From positions 1-40,710 of the forward strand of contig JANYLP010000008.1 of the NCBI GenBank assembly GCA_025361445.1: a stretch of DNA of 40,710 nt, read 5' to 3'. Positions within the stretch are counted from its first letter, which is position 1; each line of letters starts with the position of its first letter. A program made the position numbers and the translations under genes. The notes under the pieces were generated by a model that was given only the letters and a program-made list of their open reading frames with translations, was not told where the DNA came from and made no database searches. Source of the stretch: Coriobacteriia bacterium (GTDB taxonomy: Bacteria > Actinomycetota > Coriobacteriia > Anaerosomatales > PALSA-660). Shown here in pieces: positions 8,914 to 17,862 of this stretch.

Positions 8914-9645
8914 ATGGGTCAGAAAGTCTATCCCGTCGGTCCCCGCCTCGGCATCACCGAGGAGTGGCGTTCGCGGTGGTTCATGGGCAAGGGCTACGAC
9001 AAGACGCTCTTCGAGGACGTCGAACTCCGCCGTTACCTGACGAAGCGCCTGAAGCGTGCAGCACTGTCGCGCATCGACATCGAGCGTGCCGGCGACAAGG
9101 TGACCGTGACGCTGTTCTCAGCGCGCCCGGGCATCGTCATCGGTAAGAAGGGCACGGAGGTCGACACGCTGCGCAAGGACCTCGAGAAGATCGCGACCGG
9201 TCACGTCTCGGTCAACATCAACGAGATCAAGCGCCCCGAGCTTGACGCCGTTCTCGTGGCTCAGGCCATCGCGGAGCAGCTCGAGGCTCGCGTCGGTTTC
9301 CGTCGCGCGATGAAGAAGTCGGTGACCGCTGCGATGAAGGGCGGTGCGCTCGGCATCCGCATCCAGTGCTCCGGCCGCCTCGGCGGCTCGGAGATGGGCC
9401 GTCGCGAGTGGTACCGCGAAGGTCGCGTTCCGCTCCACACGCTGCGTGCGAAGATCGACTACGGAACCGCATCGGCGCGCACCACGTTCGGGGCGTGTGG
9501 CGTTAAGGTCTGGGTCTACCGCGGCGACCTGCTGCCCGGCCAGACGATCGCGTCGCTGTACGAAGCAGCCGATGCCCGCCCGTCCCGTCCGCAGCGCGAC
9601 CGCGACGATCGTCGTCCCCGCCGTGATGGGGGAGGTCGAGGCTAG
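8914..9645 (+). CDS. rpsC: 30S ribosomal protein S3
   Basis: S3 (243 residues) is at the mRNA entry channel. It begins [20 protein letters not shown] at ATG 8914, with GAGAGGGGG upstream. The KH domain with [16 protein letters not shown] and the C-terminal region [13 protein letters not shown] are present. The end is a low-complexity Arg/Asp/Gly tail of about 25 residues (from [16 protein letters not shown]), of a kind common but variable in actinobacterial S3. Confidence 0.98.
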   Translation: MGQKVYPVGPRLGITEEWRSRWFMGKGYDKTLFEDVELRRYLTKRLKRAALSRIDIERAGDKVTVTLFSARPGIVIGKKGTEVDTLRKDLEKIATGHVSVNINEIKRPELDAVLVAQAIAEQLEARVGFRRAMKKSVTAAMKGGALGIRIQCSGRLGGSEMGRREWYREGRVPLHTLRAKIDYGTASARTTFGACGVKVWVYRGDLLPGQTIASLYEAADARPSRPQRDRDDRRPRRDGGGRG

Positions 9646-9647
9646 AG

Positions 9648-10076
9648 ATGTTGCTCCCCAAGCGCGTAAAGCATCGCAAGGTCCAGCGCGGTAGCGCATG
9701 GCACGGCACCGCCAAGGGCGGCACCGAACTCAACTTCGGCGAGTTCGGCCTCAAGGCCATGGAAGCCGAGTGGATCACGAACCGCCAGATCGAGGCCGCT
9801 CGTGTCGCGATGACCCGGTACATGAAGCGTGGCGGCAAGGTATGGATCAACATCTTCCCGGACAAGCCGGTCACGCAGAAGCCGGCCGAGACCCGCATGG
9901 GTTCCGGCAAGGGCAACCCCGAGAAGTGGGTCGCCGTCGTCAAGCCGGGCCGCATCATGTTCGAGATCGCGGGCGTCACGGAAGAGGTCGCGCGCGAGGC
10001 GATGCGCCTGGCCGCACAGAAGCTTCCCATCAAGTGCAAGGTCGTCACCCGTTCGGATAGCGGCGGTGAGTCATAG
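9648..10076 (+). CDS. rplP: 50S ribosomal protein L16
   Basis: L16 (142 residues) helps position A-site tRNA. It begins [16 protein letters not shown], two nt after the rpsC stop, with GGAGGT inside the end of rpsC. The conserved arginine-bearing segment [16 protein letters not shown] is present. Its stop is directly followed by the rpmC ATG. Confidence 0.98.
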   Translation: MLLPKRVKHRKVQRGSAWHGTAKGGTELNFGEFGLKAMEAEWITNRQIEAARVAMTRYMKRGGKVWINIFPDKPVTQKPAETRMGSGKGNPEKWVAVVKPGRIMFEIAGVTEEVAREAMRLAAQKLPIKCKVVTRSDSGGES

Positions 10077-10292
10077 ATGAAGGCGACAGACATCAAGACC
10101 ATGGAGCCCTCGGACCTCGAGCTCAAGCTCAAAGAGGCCCGTGTGGAACTGTTCAACCTGAGGTTCCAGCTCGCCACGGGCCAGCTGGACAACCCCGGCA
10201 AGATCAAGCTCGTGAAGAGGGATATCGCGCGTCTCCACACCGAGGCCCGCACCCGCGAGATAGATGCGGCCCGCAAGGCCGCGGCGTCCTAG
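10077..10292 (+). CDS. rpmC: 50S ribosomal protein L29
   Basis: L29 (71 residues) sits beside L23 at the tunnel exit. Segments ELKLKEARVELFNLRFQLAT and NPGKIKLVKRDIARLHT are characteristic, and the fold is two helices. It abuts rplP with no spacer, so translation is likely coupled. Confidence 0.97.
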   Translation: MKATDIKTMEPSDLELKLKEARVELFNLRFQLATGQLDNPGKIKLVKRDIARLHTEARTREIDAARKAAAS

Positions 10293-10316
10293 GTGTCCAC
10301 GGAAGGGACTGTTCAG

Positions 10317-10577
10317 ATGACCGAAGAGCGTAACCGCCGCAAGGTGCGGCAGGGCATCGTGGTCTCGACCGCGGGCGACAAGACCTGCGTCGTCAAGGTC
10401 GAGAGCCGTAAGCCGCACCCGCTGTACGGCAAGATGATGACCCACAGCGAGAAGTACCACGCGCACGACGAGAACAATGAAGCCGGCGTGGGTGACATCG
10501 TGACCATCATGGAGACCCGTCCGCTGTCGAAGCTGAAGCGGTGGCGTCTCGTGGAGATCGTCGAGAAGGCCAAGTAA
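10317..10577 (+). CDS. rpsQ: 30S ribosomal protein S17
   Basis: S17 (86 residues) is a primary 16S-binding protein with an OB fold. ATG 10317 is chosen because GGAAGGG lies nine nt upstream and the protein then begins [16 protein letters not shown], at usual length. A GTG at 10293, directly after the rpmC stop, would add eight residues without a visible ribosome-binding site. It is the last gene of the S10 set. Confidence 0.95.
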   Translation: MTEERNRRKVRQGIVVSTAGDKTCVVKVESRKPHPLYGKMMTHSEKYHAHDENNEAGVGDIVTIMETRPLSKLKRWRLVEIVEKAK

Positions 10578-10579
10578 CA

Positions 10580-10617
10580 CAGCTTCCAGCGGACGGGCCC
10601 GCCCGCCGCTGAAGCTG
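10580..10617 (+). other. long hairpin between rpsQ and rplN (S10/spc boundary)
   Basis: CAGCTT and CAGCGG (10580-10592, one bulged C) pair with CCGCTG and AAGCTG (10606-10617); inside, CGGG (10594-10597) pairs with CCCG (10602-10605) around a tetraloop. That is 16 paired positions with two single-base bulges. No T-run follows. The position equals the end of the E. coli S10 operon, so it could be a partial terminator or a processing site. Confidence 0.6.
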
Positions 10618-10646
10618 CGAGGCGTACTCAGGAGGAACGGAAAGAC

Positions 10647-11015
10647 ATGATCCAGGCAGAAACCCGACTCAAAGTCGCGGACAACTCAGGTGCACGGCAG
10701 GTCCTGTGCATCAAGGTGCTGGGCGGTTCCAAGCGCCGCTATGCTCGCGTGGGCGACGTTATCGTCGTCACCGTGAAAGAAGCGATGCCCAACGGCGCCG
10801 TGAAGAAGGGTGACGTCGTCAGAGCTGTCGTCGTTCGCTGCAAGAAGGAGACCCGTCGCAACGACGGCTCCTACATCAAGTTCGACGACAATGCTGCGGT
10901 CATCATCGACAATGCGGGCAACCCCCGCGGGACCCGTATCTTCGGGCCGGTCGCGCGCGAGCTGCGCGACAAGCGCTACATGAAGATCGTCTCGCTCGCG
11001 CCCGAAGTCCTGTAA
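10647..11015 (+). CDS. rplN: 50S ribosomal protein L14
   Basis: L14 (122 residues) lies at the subunit interface. [20 protein letters not shown] and the later [16 protein letters not shown] are invariant family segments. AGGAGGAA precedes the ATG. It is the first gene of the spc-type set and follows the long hairpin described at 10580-10617. Confidence 0.98.
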   Translation: MIQAETRLKVADNSGARQVLCIKVLGGSKRRYARVGDVIVVTVKEAMPNGAVKKGDVVRAVVVRCKKETRRNDGSYIKFDDNAAVIIDNAGNPRGTRIFGPVARELRDKRYMKIVSLAPEVL

Positions 11016-11030
11016 GGAGGCCGCGTACAT

Positions 11031-11354
11031 ATGGCTAGTTCCATGCATGTCCGGCGCGGCGACAAAGTGCGCGTCATCGCCGGCAAAGAGAACGGCAAAG
11101 AGGGCAAGGTCCTGCACGCCTTCCCCGAGAAGCAGCGTGTGACCGTCGAGCACCTGAACATGATCAAGCGCGCGACGCGGCCCAGCCAGAAGAACCAGCA
11201 GGGCGGGATCATGCAGCAAGAGGGCACGATGCACGTGTCGAACGTGATGCTCATCTGCCCGAACTGCTCGCAGCCGACGAGGATTGCTCGACGCCGCGAT
11301 GGCGGGGACCGTATCCGCGTCTGCAAGAAGTGCGGCAAGGATATCGACAAGTAG
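11031..11354 (+). CDS. rplX: 50S ribosomal protein L24
   Basis: L24 (107 residues) initiates 50S assembly. ATG 11031 follows AAGGAGG, which overlaps the rplN stop region. The KOW motif DKVRVIAGKENGKEGKV is near residues 11-27. The C-terminal half has a CxxC pair at 76/79 and another at 98/101, a possible zinc ribbon seen in many L24 proteins. A 100-nt spacer with two hairpins separates it from rplE. Confidence 0.97.
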   Translation: MASSMHVRRGDKVRVIAGKENGKEGKVLHAFPEKQRVTVEHLNMIKRATRPSQKNQQGGIMQQEGTMHVSNVMLICPNCSQPTRIARRRDGGDRIRVCKKCGKDIDK

Positions 11355-11373
11355 TCGTAGAAGCGTCACACGG

Positions 11374-11419
11374 CCTTTCCGGCAAGACGCCGGGAAGGGG
11401 CAGGGTTGGTGATCCTGCC
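11374..11419 (+). other. two hairpins in the rplX-rplE spacer
   Basis: A 10-bp stem (11374-11383 with 11389-11398, one G-T pair, 5-nt loop) is followed by GGCAGG/CCTGCC-type pairing (11399-11404 with 11414-11419). In E. coli the S8 autoregulatory site lies at this same junction. The similarity here is positional; the S8 recognition bases were not identified. Confidence 0.5.
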
Positions 11420-11454
11420 TGAAACCGCTGAAATCAGTTGAGGAGAGTGGAAGA

Positions 11455-11997
11455 GTGGGTCCGAGACTCAAAGAGAAGTACCGCACCGACGTTGTGGCGA
11501 CGCTCATGACCGAGATGGGCTACGGCAACGTCAACCAGGTGCCGCGTTTCGAGAAGATCGTTGTGAACATGGGCGTCGGTGGAGCCACGCAGGACACCAA
11601 GTTGCTCGATGCCGCCATCGCCGACCTGCGCATCATCACCGGTCAGCAGCCGATGACCACGCGGGCCAAGAAGTCGATCGCCGCATTCAAGCTGCGCAAG
11701 GGTATGCCGATCGGGGCCAAGGTCACGCTCCGCGGTGACCGCATGTGGGAGTTCTTGGACCGCCTGCTGGCGACCGCGCTCCCGCGCATCCGCGACTTCC
11801 GCGGCATCAACCCCGCATCGTTCGACGGCCGTGGTAACTACTCCATGGGCGTGGACGAGCAGCTCATCTTCCCCGAGATCGACTACGACAAGGTCGACCG
11901 CACGCGCGGGATGGATATCACGTTCGTCACCACCGCAAACACCGATGAGGAATGCCGCGCGCTGCTCAACGCGTTCGGCTTCCCCTTCAAGAAATAG
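11455..11997 (+). CDS. rplE: 50S ribosomal protein L5
   Basis: L5 (180 residues) binds 5S rRNA in the central protuberance. The start is GTG at 11455, preceded by GAGGAGAG; the protein begins [13 protein letters not shown]. The segments [14 protein letters not shown] and [20 protein letters not shown] are diagnostic. Length is normal. Confidence 0.97.
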   Translation: MGPRLKEKYRTDVVATLMTEMGYGNVNQVPRFEKIVVNMGVGGATQDTKLLDAAIADLRIITGQQPMTTRAKKSIAAFKLRKGMPIGAKVTLRGDRMWEFLDRLLATALPRIRDFRGINPASFDGRGNYSMGVDEQLIFPEIDYDKVDRTRGMDITFVTTANTDEECRALLNAFGFPFKK

Positions 11998-12058
11998 AGC
12001 GTAGTCCCACACCGCGCCGGCGCCCGGAAGCGTCCGGCAGATCTCCAGGAGGTAGTTG

Positions 12059-12244
12059 GTGGCCAAGAAGTCGATGATCGCGAAGGCCAATCGCACGCCG
12101 AAGTTCAGCGTGCGCGGCGTCCATCGCTGCAATCGCTGCGGTCGTCCGCGGGCGTTCTACCGTCAGTTCGGCCTGTGTCGCATCTGTTTGCGCGAGCTGG
12201 CCAACAAGGGCGAAGTCCCCGGCGTTCGCAAGGCGAGCTGGTAG
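12059..12244 (+). CDS. rpsN: 30S ribosomal protein S14, zinc-binding type (S14Z)
   Basis: This is the short 61-residue S14 with zinc ligands C24, C27, C40 and C43 ([10 protein letters not shown] and LCRICLRE). GTG 12059 is preferred: AGGAGG is six nt upstream and the protein starts [12 protein letters not shown], the family form. A TTG three bases earlier is too close to that site. It is followed by a 118-nt spacer with two hairpins. Confidence 0.95.
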   Translation: MAKKSMIAKANRTPKFSVRGVHRCNRCGRPRAFYRQFGLCRICLRELANKGEVPGVRKASW

Positions 12245-12253
12245 CACGGAGAA

Positions 12254-12327
12254 GGGCCGCGGACCGAGGCGGCCCGGCGGACGAGAAGGCGCGTGTGCCA
12301 CGGGCGTACGCGAACCACCCGGTACGC
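12254..12327 (+). other. structured rpsN-rpsH spacer
   Basis: GGGCCGC (12254-12260) pairs with GCGGCCC (12269-12275) and GCGTAC (12304-12309) pairs with GTACGC (12322-12327). No open frame with coding character lies in the 118-nt gap. The role is unknown. Confidence 0.4.
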
Positions 12328-12362
12328 AGGGTGTACGACAGGACCATAGGAGGCATCCGAAC

Positions 12363-12761
12363 ATGAGCATGACCGATCCGATCGCGGATATGCTGACCAG
12401 GATCAGGAACGCGAACAACGCGTTCCAGACCTCGGTCTCAATGCCGTCGTCGAAGAAGCTGGTCGAGATCGCCCGAATCCTCAAGGAAGAGGGCTACGTC
12501 TCGAGCTACGAGGTCGTCCCGGGCGACGTCCAGGCGACTCTGACGCTGCAGTTGAAGTACGGACCCAAGCGCGAGCGCGTCATCACCGGCATCCGGCGCA
12601 TCAGCAAGCCGGGCCTGCGCGTTTACGCGAAGAAGGACGAGATGCCCCGTGTCTTGGGCGGTCTCGGCATCGCGGTCATCTCGACGTCTTCCGGCGTCAT
12701 GACCAACAAGCAGGCAAAGAAGGCCGCCGTCGGCGGCGAAGTCATCGCCTACATCTGGTAG
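12363..12761 (+). CDS. rpsH: 30S ribosomal protein S8
   Basis: S8 (132 residues) binds helix 21 of 16S rRNA; in E. coli it also represses the spc operon. ATG 12363 lies nine nt after AGGAGG; a second ATG two codons on is too distant. [14 protein letters not shown] and the C-terminal [14 protein letters not shown] are classic segments. Confidence 0.97.
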   Translation: MSMTDPIADMLTRIRNANNAFQTSVSMPSSKKLVEIARILKEEGYVSSYEVVPGDVQATLTLQLKYGPKRERVITGIRRISKPGLRVYAKKDEMPRVLGGLGIAVISTSSGVMTNKQAKKAAVGGEVIAYIW

Positions 12762-12791
12762 ACGGACAGGACAGGAAAGGAGCCACACGCC

Positions 12792-13328
12792 GTGTCTCGA
12801 ATCGGCAAGCAGCCCATCCCGGTCCCGTCCGGGGTCGAGGTAAAGATCGACGGATCGACCGTCACGGTCACCGGTCCGAAGGGAACGCTCACGCAGACCT
12901 TTCAGCCGGCGATGAGCATCGCTCTCGAAAAGGGCGTGCTGACGGTGACCCGTCCGAACGACGAGCGCACCAATCGCTCGCTGCACGGACTGACCCGCAC
13001 GTTGCTCTCCAACATGGTCGTCGGCGTCTCGGAGGGGTTCCACAAGAACCTCGAGATCGTGGGCGTCGGCTATCGCGCGGAGCTCAAGGGTGCCGACATC
13101 CAGCTTGCTCTGGGTTTCAGCCACCCCGTTCTCGTGAAGGCGGAGCCGGGCATCACGCTCGAGGTGCCGGCCAACACGAAGATCACCGTTCGCGGCATCG
13201 ACAAGCAGCGCGTCGGTCAGGTGGCCGCGGAGATCCGCGGATGGCGTCCGCCGGAGCCCTATAAGGGCAAAGGCGTGCGGTACGAAGGCGAACATGTCCG
13301 CCGCAAGGTCGGCAAGACGGCGAAGTAG
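12792..13328 (+). CDS. rplF: 50S ribosomal protein L6
   Basis: L6 (178 residues) lies near the factor-binding site. The start is GTG at 12792 with AAAGGAG upstream; the protein begins [17 protein letters not shown]. The C-terminal motif [19 protein letters not shown] is intact. Confidence 0.98.
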   Translation: MSRIGKQPIPVPSGVEVKIDGSTVTVTGPKGTLTQTFQPAMSIALEKGVLTVTRPNDERTNRSLHGLTRTLLSNMVVGVSEGFHKNLEIVGVGYRAELKGADIQLALGFSHPVLVKAEPGITLEVPANTKITVRGIDKQRVGQVAAEIRGWRPPEPYKGKGVRYEGEHVRRKVGKTAK

Positions 13329-13348
13329 AAGGGGCGAGGAACAGCACC

Positions 13349-13717
13349 ATGGATAAGCTGAAAGCAAAAGCATTCAAGCTCGCCCGCCGTCAGCGCCGGG
13401 TTCGCGGCAAGGTCTCTGGGACCGATGCCCGTCCGCGCCTGAGGGTCACGCGCAGCAACGCACACATCTATGCACAGGTCATCGATGACGTCGCAGGCGT
13501 CACGATCGCTTCCGCCTCGACGCTCGATCTCGAGGTCAAGGGTGCGGTCAAGCTCGGCAGCAACGTCGCGGCGGCCAAGGCTGTCGGCGAGCTCGTCGGC
13601 AAGCGTGCACTGGACAAGGGCGTCACCGAGGTCGTCTTCGACCGCGGCGGACGCATCTATCACGGCCGCGTGAAGGCCCTGGCCGACGGTGCCCGCGAGG
13701 CCGGGCTTACGTTCTAG
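13349..13717 (+). CDS. rplR: 50S ribosomal protein L18
   Basis: L18 (122 residues) binds 5S rRNA together with L5. [13 protein letters not shown] is its rRNA-binding region, and the C-terminal [24 protein letters not shown] is diagnostic in part ([16 protein letters not shown]). It follows rplF by 20 nt with GGGGCGAGGA upstream. Confidence 0.97.
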   Translation: MDKLKAKAFKLARRQRRVRGKVSGTDARPRLRVTRSNAHIYAQVIDDVAGVTIASASTLDLEVKGAVKLGSNVAAAKAVGELVGKRALDKGVTEVVFDRGGRIYHGRVKALADGAREAGLTF

Positions 13718-13731
13718 AGAGGACGAGGACA

Positions 13732-14241
13732 GTGGCGCGCAATATCGCTCCCGTCTCGGAGCTGCAGGAAAAGGTCGTCTACATCAACCGTGTGTCGAAG
13801 GTCGTCAAGGGTGGTCGCCGCTTCTCGCTGACCGCACTCGTCGTCGTCGGCGACGGTAACGGCAACGTGGGTGTCGGCATGGGCAAGTCCGCCGAAGTCC
13901 CCGTGGCCATCAAGAAGGGCGTCGAAGACGCGAAGAAGAACATGTTCAAGTTCCCGCTCATCGACGGCACGATCCCGCATGCCGTGATGGGCAAGTTCGG
14001 CGCAGGGCGCGTCATGCTCAAGCCGGCCGCCCCCGGTACCGGAATCATCGCCGGCGGCCCGGTGCGTGCACTGCTCGAGCTGGGCGGCGTGACCGACGTC
14101 CTGTCGAAGTCGCTCGGCTCGGACAACGCGCTGAACATGGTCAAGGCAGCCGCTCAGGGTCTCGAGTCCCTGACGAGCGCAGCCCAGATCGCCCGCCGTC
14201 GCGGCAAGACGGTCGGCCAGGTCTTCGGCTGGGAGGAGTAG
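13732..14241 (+). CDS. rpsE: 30S ribosomal protein S5
   Basis: S5 (169 residues) shapes the mRNA entry channel and decoding fidelity. It begins at GTG 13732 after GAGAGGACGAGG. The segments [20 protein letters not shown] and [19 protein letters not shown] identify it. Length is normal. Confidence 0.98.
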   Translation: MARNIAPVSELQEKVVYINRVSKVVKGGRRFSLTALVVVGDGNGNVGVGMGKSAEVPVAIKKGVEDAKKNMFKFPLIDGTIPHAVMGKFGAGRVMLKPAAPGTGIIAGGPVRALLELGGVTDVLSKSLGSDNALNMVKAAAQGLESLTSAAQIARRRGKTVGQVFGWEE

Positions 14242-14245
14242 AGCC

Positions 14246-14443
14246 ATGGCGAAGGAAGCAGCCAAGATCCTGCGCATCACGCAGGTCCGCAGTGGCATCG
14301 GTCTGGCGCGCGATCAGCGCAACACCGTCCGCGCCCTCGGTATCCACCGCATGCACGAGACCGTGGAGCAGGCCGATAGTGCCGTCATCCGCGGGATGAT
14401 CTTCAAGGTCAAGCACCTGGTCAAGGTCGAAGAGGTCAAGTAG
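14246..14443 (+). CDS. rpmD: 50S ribosomal protein L30
   Basis: L30 (65 residues) is a small 23S-binding protein. KILRITQVRSGIGLARDQR and RALGIHRMHETVEQ match the family, at a slightly longer N- and C-terminus than the 59-residue E. coli form. It starts four nt after the rpsE stop, with GGGAGGAG upstream. Confidence 0.96.
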   Translation: MAKEAAKILRITQVRSGIGLARDQRNTVRALGIHRMHETVEQADSAVIRGMIFKVKHLVKVEEVK

Positions 14444-14495
14444 CTCGGAAGACAGTCCGCCGGCGGCGAGCGGCCGGCGATCGGGATTCGCCCAC

Positions 14496-14517
14496 GTAGG
14501 GGGCGCTCCCGGTGGCG
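14496..14517 (+). repeat. 22-nt leader motif upstream of rplO (copy 1)
   Basis: GTAGGGGNNNCTCCCGGTGGCG is matched here and at 18115-18136 before rpmJ (19 of 22 bases identical; the three variable bases fall in the loop). GGGG pairs with TCCC in both. A CGCCGG/CCGGCG hairpin (14458-14463 with 14474-14479) lies upstream here. The rplO start is 21 nt downstream. Confidence 0.5.
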
Positions 14518-14538
14518 ATCAAGAAGGAGACGAACAGA

Positions 14539-14979
14539 ATGCAGATCCACGACCTTGCTCCGGCGCCCGGCTCCACCAAGCCGCGCAAGCGCGTCGGGCG
14601 CGGCAACGGCAGCGGACACGGCTCGACGGCTGGCCGCGGCGACAAGGGCCAGAACTCCCGCGCAGGCGGAGGCAAGGGCCCCGGCTTCGAGGGCGGCCAG
14701 AACCCGCTCGCGATGCGTCTGCCGAAGCTTCCCGGATTCACCAACCACTGGCGCCAGGAGTACGACGTTGTCAACGTCGGCCGCCTGGAGGGCCTTTTCG
14801 CCGACGGTGACGTCGTCGATGCCGAGTCGCTCAAGGCGAAGGGCGTCGTCAAGTCCGCGACGGCTGTCGTCAAGGTGCTCGGCGACGGAGAACTCACGAA
14901 GAAGCTCACCATCAGGGTCGACAAGGTGTCGGCGCCGGCTCGCGTGAAGATCGAAGCGGCCGGCGGGGCGGTCGAGTAG
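14539..14979 (+). CDS. rplO: 50S ribosomal protein L15
   Basis: L15 (146 residues) is a late assembly protein. ATG 14539 gives MQIHDLAPAPGSTKPRKRVG with AAGGAG nine nt upstream. The N-terminal extension rich in Gly/Arg (GRGNGSGHGSTAGRGDKGQN) threads into 23S rRNA. secY begins two nt after the stop. Confidence 0.97.
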   Translation: MQIHDLAPAPGSTKPRKRVGRGNGSGHGSTAGRGDKGQNSRAGGGKGPGFEGGQNPLAMRLPKLPGFTNHWRQEYDVVNVGRLEGLFADGDVVDAESLKAKGVVKSATAVVKVLGDGELTKKLTIRVDKVSAPARVKIEAAGGAVE

Positions 14980-14981
14980 CC

Positions 14982-16271
14982 ATGCTTCAGGCCCTCGCGA
15001 ACGCGTTCCGAGTACCGGATCTTCGCAAGAAGATCCTGTTCACGCTTGGAATCATCGCGCTGTATCGACTCGGCGCGGTCGTTCCGGTCCCGGGTATCTC
15101 GCGGGACATGATCAGGGCGCTGACGGCGACCATGACGGATTCAGGTTCGGCCGGCCTCAGCCTGCTGAACCTGTTCTCCGGTGGCGCTCTTTCGCAGTTC
15201 GCGATCTTCGCGCTCGGCATCATGCCCTACATCACGAGCTCGATCATCATGCAGCTGCTCCAGGCGGTCATCCCGAAGTTCGAGGCGTGGTCGAAGGAGG
15301 GCGAGTCCGGGCAGCGTAAGCTCACCCAGATCACGCGCTACATGACCCTCGGTCTCGGTTTCGTCGAGTCCGTTGGCCTCATCGCGACGTTCGAGGGCCT
15401 TCTGGCGCAGCAGAATATGCTCGGGAGTTACCGGGCCTTCGACTGGCTGACACGCATCCTGATCCTCCTGTCCCTGATGGCGGGTACGGCGTTCATCATG
15501 TGGATGGGCGAGCTGATCACCCAGCGGGGCATCGGGAACGGGATGTCACTCCTGATCTTCGCCAACATCGTCTCGCGTTTTCCGGAGACTCTCGTGCAGG
15601 CCTTCAACATCTCCGAGTGGTACTGGGGAGTGATGGTCCTGGTCGCCTCATTCGCGATCATCGTCGCTATCGTGACGATGGAACGGGCTCAACGCCGGAT
15701 CCCGGTCCAATACGCGAAACGCGTCGTCGGGCGTAAGGTCTTCGGCGGGGTCGGGACATACATCCCGCTCAAGCTCAACGCCGCCAACGTCGTGCCGATC
15801 ATCTTCGCGAGCTCCGTGCTCAACTTCCCGGTCGTGCTGGCGGGCTTCTCGAACATCCCCTGGCTGACCGCGATCGGCAACACGCTCGCGAGCGGGCCGG
15901 TGAACTGGGTCGCGCAGTCGCTGCTGATCCTGTTCTTCGCATACTTCTATACCGCGCTGATCTTCAACCCGATCGATCTTGCCGACAACCTGCGCAAGCA
16001 GGGAGGGTTCATCCCCGGCGTGCGTCCCGGCAAGGCCACTTCGAGCTACATCGAGCACGTGCTGAACCGCATCACCTTCCCCGGCGCCCTGTTCTTGGCC
16101 GCGGTGGCGATCGTGCCGACGATCCTGTTCCAGATGTCAGGCAACACGATGCCGCTGCTCCGGATGTTCGGTGGCACGTCGATACTCATCATGGTCGGCG
16201 TCGCGCTCGAGACGATGACCCAGCTGGAAAGCCAGCTGAAGATGCGCCACTACGACGGGTTCTTCAAGTAG
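14982..16271 (+). CDS. secY: preprotein translocase subunit SecY
   Basis: SecY (429 residues) is the channel of the Sec translocon in the cytoplasmic membrane. About ten hydrophobic segments are visible, starting with ILFTLGIIALYRLGAVVPVP. The loop segment GIGNGMSLLIFANIVSR and the C-terminal KQGGFIPGVRPGK (cytosolic loop contacting SecA/ribosome) are diagnostic. It is coupled to rplO by a two-base gap. Confidence 0.98.
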   Translation: MLQALANAFRVPDLRKKILFTLGIIALYRLGAVVPVPGISRDMIRALTATMTDSGSAGLSLLNLFSGGALSQFAIFALGIMPYITSSIIMQLLQAVIPKFEAWSKEGESGQRKLTQITRYMTLGLGFVESVGLIATFEGLLAQQNMLGSYRAFDWLTRILILLSLMAGTAFIMWMGELITQRGIGNGMSLLIFANIVSRFPETLVQAFNISEWYWGVMVLVASFAIIVAIVTMERAQRRIPVQYAKRVVGRKVFGGVGTYIPLKLNAANVVPIIFASSVLNFPVVLAGFSNIPWLTAIGNTLASGPVNWVAQSLLILFFAYFYTALIFNPIDLADNLRKQGGFIPGVRPGKATSSYIEHVLNRITFPGALFLAAVAIVPTILFQMSGNTMPLLRMFGGTSILIMVGVALETMTQLESQLKMRHYDGFFK

Positions 16272-16311
16272 GACCATCCGCGCGCAAGCGCGTGAAGGTG
16301 GGCACATGCGG

Positions 16312-16341
16312 GGCGGGGTCCGGTCGGTCCGGGTCCCGCCC
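16312..16341 (+). other. GC-rich hairpin after secY
   Basis: GGGCGGG (16312-16318) pairs with CCCGCCC (16335-16341) in the 103-nt secY-adk spacer. It has no T-run. It may be a weak terminator at the end of the spc set or a processing site. adk starts 33 nt later. Confidence 0.45.
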
Positions 16342-16374
16342 AGCGTGACTTGGAAGCAAGGGGAGGGGAGAGTC

Positions 16375-17025
16375 GTGAACATCGTTCTTCTGGGCGCGGC
16401 GGGCACCGGCAAAGGCACGCAGGCTGCGCGCCTCATCGACGCTCTCGGAGTCACCCACATCTCCACAGGCGACATCTTCCGCAAGGCGGTCGCGGACGGT
16501 ACTCCGTTGGGCCTTGAGGCGAAGCGCTACATGGACGCCGGCGACCTCGTCCCCGACGAAGTGACCATCGGCATCGTGAAGGAGCGTCTCGCCCAGCCCG
16601 ACTGCGCAGGCGGCTTCATGCTCGACGGTTTCCCCCGCACGCTCCCGCAGGCAGAGGCGCTCGATGCTGCGCTCGCGAGCATGGACAAGCACCTCGACGC
16701 GGTCGTTGCGATCGACGTGCCCCGCGATGTGCTGATGGGACGCCTGACGGCGCGCCGCCAGTGCCGCGGTTGCGGCAAGATCTACAACGTCATGGGCGAG
16801 ATGCCCACGACCGACGGCGTGTGTGACGCGTGTGGCGGCGAGGTCTACCAGCGCGCCGACGACACCGTCCAGGCCGCCACGAAGCGCCTCGACGACTACG
16901 ATGCCGTCACGTCCCAGCTCGTGCCGTACTACACGGCTCAGGGGCTGCTCCACAAGATCGACGGCGACCGGCCGGTAGACGTCGTGTTCGCCGACATCAC
17001 CGCTGCGCTTCGCGGCGCGGAGTAG
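16375..17025 (+). CDS. adk: adenylate kinase, zinc-LID type
   Basis: This 216-residue enzyme interconverts ATP + AMP and 2 ADP. The start is GTG 16375 with GGGGAGGGGAG upstream; an in-frame extension upstream runs through the hairpin and is rejected. The P-loop is GAAGTGKGTQ (residues 7-16; the usual form is GxPGxGKGTQ). DGFPR is at 84-88. The LID has four cysteines, C130, C133, C150 and C153, the zinc-binding form common in Gram-positive bacteria. Confidence 0.97.
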   Translation: MNIVLLGAAGTGKGTQAARLIDALGVTHISTGDIFRKAVADGTPLGLEAKRYMDAGDLVPDEVTIGIVKERLAQPDCAGGFMLDGFPRTLPQAEALDAALASMDKHLDAVVAIDVPRDVLMGRLTARRQCRGCGKIYNVMGEMPTTDGVCDACGGEVYQRADDTVQAATKRLDDYDAVTSQLVPYYTAQGLLHKIDGDRPVDVVFADITAALRGAE

Positions 17026-17035
17026 GCGGACACCG

Positions 17036-17782
17036 ATGATCGTCCGTCGCTCAGCGGCCGAGTTGGCCATCATGCGTGAGGCCGGGCGTGTCACGGCCCG
17101 AGCGTTGCGCGCGGTGGGCGATGCGGTCGCACCGGGAGTCACGACCGCCGAACTCGACGAGGTGGCGGTCGCGATCATCGAGGCGGCGGGCGCCAAGCCG
17201 GCGTTCAAGGGGTATCACGGGTTCCCCGCAACGATCTGCGCGTCACGCAACGGCGAGGTCGTACACGGCATCCCGGGCAAGGTGCGGCTCGTCGAAGGCG
17301 ACATCATCTCCGTCGACATGGGCGCGATCGTCGACGGGTATTACGGTGACTCGGCCCGGACGTTCGCGGTCGGGAAGGTCTCTGCGGAGGCCACGGCGCT
17401 CATGGATGCCACGCGTCTCAGTCTCGAGGCGGGTATCGCCCAGTGCTACCCGGGCAACCGGCTCTACGACATCGGTGCGGCGGTGCAGGCGACCGCGGAG
17501 GCAGCCGGATTCTCGGTGGTTCGCGAGTACGTCGGCCACGGCATCGGTCGCAACATGCACGAGGAGCCACAGGTCCCGAACTACGGGACGGCAGGGAAGG
17601 GCCCGCAGCTCATGGCGGGGATGGTGCTCGCGATCGAGCCGATGATCAACGCCGGTGGCGCGGGAGTGCGGCAGCTCGATGATGGCTGGACCGTGGTGAC
17701 CGCCGACGGCAAGCTCTCCGCTCACTTCGAGCATACCGTCGCCATCACCGCTGAGGGGCCGTACGTGCTCACGCTCGAATGA
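17036..17782 (+). CDS. map: methionine aminopeptidase, type I
   Basis: The enzyme (248 residues) removes N-terminal methionine from nascent proteins. The pita-bread fold metal ligands are visible: aspartates in DMGAIVDGYYGDSARTF, histidine in GHGIGRNMHEEPQVPNY, and glutamates in AIEPMI and FEHTVAIT. It has no N-terminal zinc finger and no insertion, so it is a compact class Ia enzyme. It follows adk by 10 nt. Confidence 0.97.
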   Translation: MIVRRSAAELAIMREAGRVTARALRAVGDAVAPGVTTAELDEVAVAIIEAAGAKPAFKGYHGFPATICASRNGEVVHGIPGKVRLVEGDIISVDMGAIVDGYYGDSARTFAVGKVSAEATALMDATRLSLEAGIAQCYPGNRLYDIGAAVQATAEAAGFSVVREYVGHGIGRNMHEEPQVPNYGTAGKGPQLMAGMVLAIEPMINAGGAGVRQLDDGWTVVTADGKLSAHFEHTVAITAEGPYVLTLE

Positions 17783-17790
17783 TCGTCCGC

Positions 17791-17819
17791 TAGACGCTCG
17801 TGCCCGCTGTTGGTATACT
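17791..17819 (+). promoter_or_regulatory. infA promoter
   Basis: TAGACG (17791-17796) and TATACT (17814-17819) are 17 bp apart, with TGG before the -10 (extended -10). It lies just after the map stop and 44 nt before the infA start, so it probably drives the alpha-type operon from infA onward. Confidence 0.65.
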
Positions 17820-17862
17820 CCCCGTTTGCGGCTTCACGACCCGCCCGTAGAAGGAGTCCTGT

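Noticed and set aside
10293-10316. Upstream GTG start for rpsQ
   Set aside because: No ribosome-binding site next to it; ATG 10317 has GGAAGGG at nine nt and gives the usual length.
16383-16425. Unusual Adk P-loop GAAGTGKGTQ as possible loss of function
   Set aside because: All catalytic glycine, lysine and threonine positions are kept; the Pro to Ala change is tolerated in nucleotide kinases.
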